Source: CBDVBD01 sp965372135 (GTDB lineage: Bacteria > Electryoneota > RPQS01 > CBDVBD01). From it: a DNA stretch of 12,668 bases. The position numbers and the translations under genes were made by a program. The stretch is taken from NCBI GenBank assembly GCA_965372135.1, contig CBDVBD010000090.1, forward strand, positions 1-12,668, read 5' to 3'. The notes below the pieces were generated by a model. That model made no database searches, had not been told where the DNA came from, and saw nothing but the letters and a program-made list of their open reading frames with translations. Shown here piece after piece: positions 6,694 through 12,668 of this stretch (its first letter is position 1; each line of letters starts with the position of its first letter).

Positions 6694-8100
6694 ATGAGCA
6701 ACATAATCAGTTACGGCGTTTCGTTACCGCATTTCCGGATTGATAACCAGGTGCTACATCCGCAGAAGGGGAAAAGAAAAGGTAGCAGAACCGTTATTTT
6801 TTCTGATGAGGATGTGGTGACATTGGCGTTCGATGCCGCCTGTAAATGTTTGGATAACTTTGGTCAAATCGACAGTATTGACGCCGTGTTGTTTGCCTCC
6901 ACCACTCCGGTTTTCAAGAACCGGTATCACGCGTCATTTTTAGCGGATATGCTCGATCTACCCAAAGGAATCCTGGCACTGGATTTCTGCGCTTCACCCC
7001 GATCGGGCACCGATGCGCTTCTTGTGGCAACGCATTTGCTGAGTTCGGGTAAATATCACAACATTTTAGTTATGGCTGCGGATACATACTTCCCTCCTAT
7101 CGGCGACGAATTAAAGGTACCGTTCGGGCATGCCGGTTGTGCTTTGTTGTTGAGTAATCGGGAAGGGATGGCTGAGGTCAAATCAGCGGAAACCTACAGT
7201 AGCTTTATCGCGGAGGAGTTTGTTTACAAAAATAGTCCGATTCAACTGGATGCACGTTTCGGCAGGGAGGCTGGATTCAAGTCTAATCTTAGTCATGCAT
7301 TGAGGGACTTTCTCGAAACTGTAAAATCTGAACCCCTGGATCATAATGCAGTTATATTAAACTCAGTATATGCCAGAGCTGCAGGTGGATTATTCGTAAA
7401 AGCTGGTTTCGATGCTGAAAAACAATTTTTCATGGACTCAATACAACCACAAATTGGTTATACCAGAGCCTGCCATGCACTGTTGTATTTGATTGACTGC
7501 CTCGAGAAAAATTCTGGAAAAATCCTATTCATCGATTACGGCAACGGAACCAATATCTTCCAGATAGAACAAACCGCTACACCGCCTGAAAACGGAAACG
7601 CTATTCAGACTCAGATCGAGAAATGCACATCAGTAGAGAGCTATCAGGACTACCTGTTGCTTGAAAAAGCTGGAAATGTGGATTCAAAAGCACCAAAACA
7701 GGACATACTTGCTTCCGATATGATGCTGGAACGCGAGAAAGAAAGTCTGATACACCTTATAGGATTCGAGTGCAAAAGCTGCAAATCGGTGTATTTTATT
7801 AAGTCGCAACGCTGTAATAACTGTGGGTGTGAAGAATTCACCTTAAAGAAGTTGGAGAAAACCGGTACAGTGTTTACGTTCACCAAGGAGTACTATTTCC
7901 CCAGTTCGTTCCCACCGGTGACTATGGTGGTGGTGGATTTGGACGGCGGTGGACGGGTCACGTTGCAGGTAACCGACCAGATGTATCCGCACCAAATGCC
8001 TGAAACACTGATGGGCGCCAAAGTGAATTTAGTGCTCAGGAAAATGATAGAAAATGATGTGAAGCCGAATTATTTTTGGAAATGCAGGTTAGTAAAATGA
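6694..8100 (+). CDS. HMG-CoA synthase-like (thiolase fold) protein fused to a DUF35 zinc-ribbon/OB-fold domain
   Basis: A 468-aa fusion. Residues 1 to about 290 follow the HMG-CoA-synthase/KAS III thiolase fold. DFCASPRSGTDAL corresponds to the active-site loop and FGHAGCALLL to the nucleotide-side loop. From about residue 350 comes a rubredoxin-like zinc ribbon, Cys360-x2-Cys363-x10-Cys374-x2-Cys377, then an OB-fold (GTVFTFTKEYYFP onward), the DUF35 arrangement. In archaea, DUF35 proteins bridge thiolase and HMG-CoA synthase. In anaerobic toluene degradation, the DUF35 protein BbsA pairs with the thiolase BbsB. Here the canonical catalytic Cys position is Pro102 (a Cys is at 99), so the condensing half may be a scaffold. 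The likely partner is the thiolase at 9303. Start: AGGA is 6 bp before ATG 6694, and ATG 6691 is the alternative. About 7200-7770 is more A+T-rich than the rest. The stop overlaps the next gene by ATGA. Confidence 0.85.
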   Translation: MSNIISYGVSLPHFRIDNQVLHPQKGKRKGSRTVIFSDEDVVTLAFDAACKCLDNFGQIDSIDAVLFASTTPVFKNRYHASFLADMLDLPKGILALDFCASPRSGTDALLVATHLLSSGKYHNILVMAADTYFPPIGDELKVPFGHAGCALLLSNREGMAEVKSAETYSSFIAEEFVYKNSPIQLDARFGREAGFKSNLSHALRDFLETVKSEPLDHNAVILNSVYARAAGGLFVKAGFDAEKQFFMDSIQPQIGYTRACHALLYLIDCLEKNSGKILFIDYGNGTNIFQIEQTATPPENGNAIQTQIEKCTSVESYQDYLLLEKAGNVDSKAPKQDILASDMMLEREKESLIHLIGFECKSCKSVYFIKSQRCNNCGCEEFTLKKLEKTGTVFTFTKEYYFPSSFPPVTMVVVDLDGGGRVTLQVTDQMYPHQMPETLMGAKVNLVLRKMIENDVKPNYFWKCRLVK

Positions 8101-9233
8101 CCACAACAAGTTTATTCAAAAGGTTACAATCATATCGACCTCGACCGGAAAGGGATTCTAAAGAGGACTTCTTTACCGAGGCATTATGTTATGTTCTTGA
8201 GAAAAATCCGAAAGTTCTGAAAAAGTATATTGAGTTTCTTCTGAAAAAAGAATTCCCAGAGGTCGATCAAGACAATATCACTATTGAGACTCAATGCCAG
8301 TTTGGAGGACGACCTGATGTGAGGATAAAGTTTAAGGATGACAATTATCTAATAATTTGCGAACATAAACTTGACGCTAAGGTAGATATTGAGCAATTGA
8401 AAAATTATGATAGTACCCTAAAAGGACAAAGAAAATGCTCCAAGCCCGTTATTAAGGGTGGTTGGTTAGTTCTTATTACTAAAAACTCTTATAGTCAAAC
8501 CAGCATTGATGAGGAACGTGAGCAAGAGCCTGAATTACCCAAATATCTGATTAAATTCACCTGGCGGCAGATTTATCAGTTCATGTTGAATTGTAAAGAA
8601 GATAATTTGGTAGACGGAGCTTACAGGGAATTATTTAATGATTTCCTTAAATACATGAAGGAGTTAAAAATGAGTCCACCAGAAAAATTTACTGCAATGG
8701 AATTGGCGGAATTATGCCACATTCCCAACTTACTAAGATCGATAGATGAATGTTTTGGTGGGGAGGCATGGAAAGCATTTGAATGCCTTCCCAACCTGAG
8801 AAGACAGGCATATCAAGCTGAAGTCCAGCTACCGAAGCACGGTAGATGGACTTACAATAGAACCTTAGCTCAAGCTGATGATATGGGAGAACTTAAGGTG
8901 TATATGGGATTGTATCTCGATACTGGAAGTTTCAAAGATGGCTTTGGACTTGACGAAAATGATGGTGAATTTCCTGAATTGGTCATCTGGTTGGAAAGTC
9001 CACCAAAAAAATTGCGTAAAGAATATGTCAGTTATTGTGAAAAGCTTTCTAAGGAGCCTTATTTCTGGAAAAAAGTTACTATTATAAACTTATGGGCTAT
9101 GGTTTATGTACACAAACCCATCACGGATTTCATAAAGGACGGTGAGAGGCAAATTGAGAAAATTCAGAATTGGTTTGCCAAACACTTACGTGAATTGAAA
9201 AAATTCTTGGAAGAAAATCCCATCGAAGAATGA
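8097..9233 (+). CDS. PD-(D/E)XK nuclease family protein
   Basis: A 378-aa protein whose N-terminal third carries a complete nuclease core: Glu28 in a helix (DFFTEALCYVLE), Asp74 in GGRPDVRI, Glu89-His90-Lys91 on the next strand (LIICEHKL), and a following QLKNY (Gln100, Tyr104), as in PDDEXK_4-like families. The residues after about 200 are charged and amphipathic, with no domain I recognise. They may decide the target or be regulatory. I chose ATG 8097 because it overlaps the preceding stop as ATGA, with AGGTTAG upstream. In-frame TTG 8076 and ATG 8082 are alternatives. The gene is clearly more A+T-rich than its neighbours and splits the DUF35 fusion from its probable thiolase partner. Proteins of this type occur in defence loci and mobile elements, but no partner gene is here and the target is unknown. 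Confidence 0.75.
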   Translation: MTTTSLFKRLQSYRPRPERDSKEDFFTEALCYVLEKNPKVLKKYIEFLLKKEFPEVDQDNITIETQCQFGGRPDVRIKFKDDNYLIICEHKLDAKVDIEQLKNYDSTLKGQRKCSKPVIKGGWLVLITKNSYSQTSIDEEREQEPELPKYLIKFTWRQIYQFMLNCKEDNLVDGAYRELFNDFLKYMKELKMSPPEKFTAMELAELCHIPNLLRSIDECFGGEAWKAFECLPNLRRQAYQAEVQLPKHGRWTYNRTLAQADDMGELKVYMGLYLDTGSFKDGFGLDENDGEFPELVIWLESPPKKLRKEYVSYCEKLSKEPYFWKKVTIINLWAMVYVHKPITDFIKDGERQIEKIQNWFAKHLRELKKFLEENPIEE

Positions 9234-9243
9234 TTCTGCTGAT

Positions 9244-9291
9244 AATGATAAGCAATCATTTGGAAGGGTACTTTTGCTGTGTAACAAGTAC
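9244..9291. other. Two small hairpins in the nuclease-thiolase spacer
   Basis: AATGAT (9244-9249) pairs with ATCATT (9255-9260), and GTACTT (9268-9273) pairs with AAGTAC (9286-9291). Both stems are only 6 bp and A+T-rich, with no strong T-run, so a terminator call is not justified. The thiolase RBS (AGGAATAG) follows directly. Confidence 0.25.
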
Positions 9292-9302
9292 TAGGAATAG
9301 AA

Positions 9303-10496
9303 ATGAAAAACCTAAAAAGCCCGAACATTGCCATCATCGGAGCTGGATCGACCAAATTCGGTGAGTTGTTCGATAAGAGTTATGATGACCTTGTCCGGGA
9401 GGCTGCCACTTTGGCGATGGATGATGCTGGTATCACTATGGATATGATCGATGCCGCCTGGCTCTCCACCGCGTTTCCCGAAATCGGAGTGTTCAAAGGC
9501 AGAAGCGGGATGGACCTGGCGGAACCGTTATCTATGTATAATATTCCCGTGACGCGGGTATCCAACTTTTGCGCCTCTGGTGGGGATGCGATTCGTAATG
9601 CGGTGAATGCACTGTTAGCGTACGATTGTGATATCGCGATGGCGTTGGGTGTCGAGAAACTACGGGATCGTTCCCCTCAGGACAGCATCATAAAGATGAT
9701 GGTCGAAATGACCCATCCATATTATCAGAAAGGATTCACCGCCGCAGGGACGTTTGCCGTATTTGCCAATAAACATTTCCAGGAATATGGCGTAACCAGA
9801 GAGGATTTAGCACGGATTTCAGTGAAAAATCATCACAACGGTACGTTGAACGAGAAAGCCCATCACCGTCGGGAGTTCACGATTGAGCAAGTGTTGAAAT
9901 CCCCGATGGTGGCGGAGCCGTTGACTGTAATGGATTGCTGCCCCACCACCGATGGTGCCAGTTGCGTAATAATGGTTCGCGCGGAAGATGTGGACACCAC
10001 AAAGCAGGAACCAGCCTTCATCAAAGGATTGGGATTGAATGTCGCCACCGGATGGGATCTGCCGTTTTTCGATCCCAATTACGAATTCCTATCGTTTCAA
10101 GCCACTAAAAATGCCGCCAAAACCGCCTACGCTCAAGCTGGAATTACCGATCCGTTGAAGGAAATCGATGTGGCTGAAGTCCATGATTGCTTCTCCATCG
10201 TGGAATTGTTGACCTATGAAGATTTGGGTTTCTGCAAGCCGGGGGAAGCGAAGGATATGATTCGAGGCAATGCCACTGCACTGGAGGGTGAAATCCCAGT
10301 CAATGTTAGCGGCGGGTTGCTGTCATGTGGACATCCCGTGGGTGCGACTGGGATTCGTATGGTTATTGAAGTTACCGATCAAGTACGAGACAGGGCTGGC
10401 AAACGCCAGGTGGAGGGGGCAAAAATCGGTGTAACACAGAATATCGGCGGTCCCGGTGCGGTAGCTTCCGTCACAGTCATCAGCAATGAAATCTAA
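9303..10496 (+). CDS. SCP2-type thiolase family protein (acetyl-CoA acetyltransferase-like)
   Basis: A cytoplasmic thiolase-fold enzyme that cleaves beta-ketoacyl-CoA with CoA, or runs the reverse condensation. Its 397-aa length is typical. All active-site landmarks of the SCP2-like group are intact: nucleophile Cys90 in SNFCASGG, His294 in VHDCF, and Cys342-Gly-His344 in SCGHPVGATG. It ends with GVTQNIGGPGAVASVTV. The ATG at 9303 has AGGAATAG close upstream. Thiolases of this group commonly work with a DUF35 protein, and the fusion at 6694 is the obvious partner although a nuclease gene now stands between them. The B12-binding subunit follows after 13 bp, so thiolase and mutase are probably made together. 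Its substrate is not known. Confidence 0.93.
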   Translation: MKNLKSPNIAIIGAGSTKFGELFDKSYDDLVREAATLAMDDAGITMDMIDAAWLSTAFPEIGVFKGRSGMDLAEPLSMYNIPVTRVSNFCASGGDAIRNAVNALLAYDCDIAMALGVEKLRDRSPQDSIIKMMVEMTHPYYQKGFTAAGTFAVFANKHFQEYGVTREDLARISVKNHHNGTLNEKAHHRREFTIEQVLKSPMVAEPLTVMDCCPTTDGASCVIMVRAEDVDTTKQEPAFIKGLGLNVATGWDLPFFDPNYEFLSFQATKNAAKTAYAQAGITDPLKEIDVAEVHDCFSIVELLTYEDLGFCKPGEAKDMIRGNATALEGEIPVNVSGGLLSCGHPVGATGIRMVIEVTDQVRDRAGKRQVEGAKIGVTQNIGGPGAVASVTVISNEI

Positions 10497-10509
10497 ATAG
10501 GTCGAATAA

Positions 10510-10905
10510 ATGGCATCGAAAAAGCTAAAAATATTACTTGGCAAACCTGGTCTGGATGGGCATGATGTGGGAGTAAAGGTCCTGGGACATGCCCTGGTGG
10601 ATGCTGGATTCGAGATAGTGTATTCGGGTTTAAGAAAGTCCATTGAGGACATTGTGCAACAGGCTCATGATAATAAAGTGGACTTGATCGGGCTTTCTAT
10701 CCTGTCCGGTACCCATTTGGTGTTATGCAAACAAATGAGTGCTGAGATGAAGAAAACTAAGAAAAAAATTCCCTGGATCGTTGGAGGGAATATCCCCGAT
10801 GAGGATGTAAATGCAATTGTCGCAACCGGCGCAACTGCAGCTTTCCCCACCGGAACCACCATCGAAGAAGTGATCGACTATTGTAGCAAACTGGCTGAAA
10901 AATAA
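10510..10905 (+). CDS. Cobalamin-binding small subunit of a methylmalonyl-CoA-mutase-family enzyme
   Basis: A 131-aa stand-alone B12-binding domain. It shows the base-off/His-on motif DGHDVG (Asp16, His18 as lower axial ligand, Gly21), then SIL (Ser63, Leu65), GG (Gly92-Gly93) and the FPTGTTIEEV end. Such small subunits pair with a separate catalytic chain, the arrangement seen in archaeal methylmalonyl-CoA mutases and in isobutyryl- and 2-hydroxyisobutyryl-CoA mutases. The catalytic chain follows at 11026 after a repeat-filled spacer of 120 bp. No strong Shine-Dalgarno sequence precedes the ATG. No cobalamin riboswitch or G-protein chaperone gene (MeaB type) is visible in the window. Confidence 0.95.
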   Translation: MASKKLKILLGKPGLDGHDVGVKVLGHALVDAGFEIVYSGLRKSIEDIVQQAHDNKVDLIGLSILSGTHLVLCKQMSAEMKKTKKKIPWIVGGNIPDEDVNAIVATGATAAFPTGTTIEEVIDYCSKLAEK

Positions 10906-10912
10906 TTTAGTG

Positions 10913-10951
10913 CCGTCAGGTGTCAACGAATCGCGATTCCTCACCTGACGG
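10913..10951 (+). repeat. 39-bp nested hairpin element, copy B (mutase subunit spacer)
   Basis: Perfect arms CCGTCAGGTG (10913-10922) and CACCTGACGG (10942-10951) surround the same centre as copy A, including GAATCGCGATTC (10928-10939). Centres match at 18 of 19 positions. The arms differ from copy A at three positions per side and remain fully paired. It begins 7 bp after the small-subunit stop and is preceded by GTG, as in copy A. Confidence 0.85.
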
Positions 10952-10998
10952 GGTGACTGTGCTGTCATGCATCCTCGTTTGAAAGTCCCTCTATTTCT

Positions 10999-11025
10999 GT
11001 CATTCTGAACGAAGTGAAGAATCTC
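10999..11025 (+). repeat. Interspersed repeat abutting the mutase large-subunit start
   Basis: The 27 bases begin GTCATTCTGAACGAAGTGAA and end AATCTC, directly against ATG 11026. I recognise this as a short intergenic repeat common in several bacterial groups. That is from memory and has not been checked. It supplies whatever ribosome-binding sequence the mutase gene has, with GAAGTGAAG the nearest purine run. Confidence 0.5.
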
Positions 11026-12636
11026 ATGTCAAATTCAACGAAAAAAGACCTTCCAAAAGTAATCCTGGAATCCGGCATTGAAGTCGAGCCCCTGTACACG
11101 GAGGACGATATCAAACGCACCGGATCGGCGGAGGATATCGGTAAACCCGGACAGTACCCGTTTACCCGGGGGATTCATGAGCTGATGTACCGCAAACGCC
11201 CATTTACCATGCGGCAATATGCCGGTTTTGGTACTCCCACAGAGACCCATGAGCGGTTTCTGTACCTGATCAGCCAGGGACAGACCGGCTTGAATGTGGC
11301 GTTTGACCTGCCCACCCAGACTGGGTTGGATTCCGATGATCCCAGAGCGGCTGGAGAAGTCGGTCGTGTAGGGATGTCGGTGGATACTTTGGCGGATTTT
11401 GAGGAGGTCTTCAAAGATATCGACCTGGATAAGATCACGGTATCATTAACCATAAATGGGTCAGCAATAGTATTGGTGGCAATGTATTTAGCAATGGCGG
11501 AAAAACACGGTTTCGATATCAGGAATTTGCGAGGAACCGCGCAAAACGACATTCTTAAAGAATTCATCGGAAGGGGAACCTGGATTTTTCCGGTGGATCC
11601 GTCGGTGAAAATGGTGGTGGATATCATCGAATATTGCGCCCATAATGTCCCCAAGTACAGCCCGGTCAGTGTGTGCGGGTATCATATCCGGGAATCGGGT
11701 GCCAACCCGGTGCAGGAAATGGCGTATGCGTTTTGCATCGCCAAAGCCTATACCGATGAAACCTTGAAACGGGGACTAACGATTGATGATTTTGCGTCGC
11801 GGCTGTCCTTCAATTTCGATATCCATGGCAATTTCTTCGAGCAGATTGCGAAATTTCGGGGAGCCCGGCGGTTGTGGGCGAAGATTGTAAAGGAACAGTA
11901 TGGAGCCCAGAATGAAAAATCAGGATGGCTGAGGATGATTGCCGGCGGCGGTGGCGGCGGATTAACCAAAGAACAGCCGGAAAACAACATCATCCGAAGT
12001 GCATACTATGCATTAATAAGCGCCCTATCCGGCACTCAGACCATGGCGTTGTGTTCCTACGACGAGGCTTACACTATCCCGACAGAGAAAGCCGCTGAAA
12101 TTTCGCTCAGGACGATGCAGATATTGATTCACGAAATGGGGATTTGTGACACGGTGGATCCGTTAGGGGGGTCATATTATATCGAGACCTTATCAAATCA
12201 AATGGAACAGGCGATTGTGAAGGTGATGGAAGAAGTTGACGCTAGGGGCGGAATCGTCAAAGCAATTGCGTCCGGTGAAATCCAGGAAGCGATTTCCCGA
12301 CAGGCGTACCAACGGGAATTGGCGATCCAGAAAGGAGATGTCCCCAAGGTCGGCGTTAACATTTTCCGCAAGGACGAGGAAACCCGCACTGTTGAATTCC
12401 ATCCTTACAACGAAGAAAATGCTAAAAAGCAGATTGATAGACTTCAGAAAGTGAAACAGGAACGCAATTCCTCGGAAGTGGAAAGAGCTTTAGCAAAGAT
12501 CAAGAAAGATGCAGATGCAAATAAGAACCTAATGCCTTCGGTAATTGAAGCAGTCAAATCCTACGCCACAGTTGGCGAAATAACCCAGACTTTGAAAGAA
12601 ATTTACGGAGAATACAAAGAACCAATCTATTTTTGA
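11026..12636 (+). CDS. Methylmalonyl-CoA-mutase-family large (catalytic) subunit
   Basis: This is an adenosylcobalamin-dependent acyl-CoA mutase catalytic chain of 536 aa (TIM barrel without a B12 domain), which works with the 10510 subunit. It rearranges the carbon skeleton of a CoA thioester by a radical route. The motifs TMRQYAGFGT, FDLPTQTGLDSD, GTAQNDILKEFIGRGTWIFP, GYHIRESGA (His220) and VDPLGGSYYIE are all in place. By hand alignment with P. shermanii methylmalonyl-CoA mutase, Gln173 matches Gln197 and Arg183 matches Arg207, which binds the substrate carboxylate. The Tyr89 position is Leu101. Arg suggests a dicarboxylyl-CoA substrate, as in methylmalonyl- or ethylmalonyl-type mutases. 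Leu suggests a different or larger side group. ATG 11026 is preferred to the in-frame GTG 11014, which lies inside a repeat. No terminator is visible in the 32 bp after the stop. Confidence 0.93.
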   Translation: MSNSTKKDLPKVILESGIEVEPLYTEDDIKRTGSAEDIGKPGQYPFTRGIHELMYRKRPFTMRQYAGFGTPTETHERFLYLISQGQTGLNVAFDLPTQTGLDSDDPRAAGEVGRVGMSVDTLADFEEVFKDIDLDKITVSLTINGSAIVLVAMYLAMAEKHGFDIRNLRGTAQNDILKEFIGRGTWIFPVDPSVKMVVDIIEYCAHNVPKYSPVSVCGYHIRESGANPVQEMAYAFCIAKAYTDETLKRGLTIDDFASRLSFNFDIHGNFFEQIAKFRGARRLWAKIVKEQYGAQNEKSGWLRMIAGGGGGGLTKEQPENNIIRSAYYALISALSGTQTMALCSYDEAYTIPTEKAAEISLRTMQILIHEMGICDTVDPLGGSYYIETLSNQMEQAIVKVMEEVDARGGIVKAIASGEIQEAISRQAYQRELAIQKGDVPKVGVNIFRKDEETRTVEFHPYNEENAKKQIDRLQKVKQERNSSEVERALAKIKKDADANKNLMPSVIEAVKSYATVGEITQTLKEIYGEYKEPIYF

Positions 12637-12668
12637 CACCTACATAACGATATTCTAACTTTTATTGA

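Noticed and set aside
6450..6704. 84-aa minus-strand frame
   Set aside because: Its middle is only the translation of the GAATTT spacer repeat, and its ends lie antisense to real genes.
4944..9233. A complete restriction-modification or defence system
   Set aside because: No methyltransferase, helicase, ATPase or sensor gene accompanies the nucleases, and they are about 2.7 kb apart with metabolic genes between.
10906..11025. Cobalamin riboswitch before the mutase large subunit
   Set aside because: The 120-bp spacer is accounted for by the hairpin and the interspersed repeat. It is too short, and no B12-box-like sequence was seen.

Overview
The window is 12.7 kb of bacterial DNA of moderate GC content. 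Every convincing gene lies on the + strand. Most genes form one catabolic cluster built on CoA thioesters and coenzyme B12. In order these are a HyuA/HyuB pair (126-3966), an acyl-CoA dehydrogenase (5475-6605), a fused HMG-CoA-synthase-like/DUF35 protein (6694-8100), an SCP2-type thiolase (9303-10496), and the small cobalamin-binding (10510-10905) and large catalytic (11026-12636) subunits of a methylmalonyl-CoA-mutase-family enzyme. The repeat content and gene types resemble uncultured lineages near the Bacteroidetes/Calditrichaeota/Marinimicrobia/KSB1 part of the tree. That placement is a guess from general impression and no gene here proves it.

Three more A+T-rich genes with no obvious metabolic role sit inside this run: a CPBP/CAAX-type membrane protease homologue (4008-4712), a small PD-(D/E)XK nuclease-like protein (4944-5420) and a larger PD-(D/E)XK nuclease-family protein (8097-9233). 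The first two lie just after hyuB. A diverged copy of the last codons of hyuB reappears after the protease gene (4734-4781), as if the 3' end of hyuB was duplicated when foreign DNA entered. The larger nuclease overlaps the stop codon of the HMGCS-like/DUF35 gene.

The gaps between genes hold repeats. Two 39-bp hairpins with an identical 18-bp centre and covarying arms (2239-2277, 10913-10951) lie between the hyu genes and between the mutase genes. A related inverted element precedes hyuA (78-104). A GAATTT-rich spacer lies between the dehydrogenase and the DUF35 fusion (6610-6680). An element that looks like a common genome-wide repeat runs up to the start codon of the mutase large subunit (10999-11025). 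The left edge carries a 23-bp tandem direct repeat.

A possible working model, by inference: HyuAB uses ATP to carboxylate a carbonyl compound or open a cyclic amide. The dehydrogenase desaturates an acyl-CoA. The thiolase, docked on the DUF35 fusion, cleaves or forms a beta-ketoacyl-CoA. The mutase rearranges a carboxyl-bearing acyl-CoA. Three details suggest that this is not ordinary propionate or beta-oxidation metabolism: the condensing domain of the fusion has lost its active-site Cys, the mutase has Leu where methylmalonyl-CoA mutase has its substrate-contacting Tyr, and the dehydrogenase has Gly at the usual catalytic Glu position. The true substrate cannot be read from the window.
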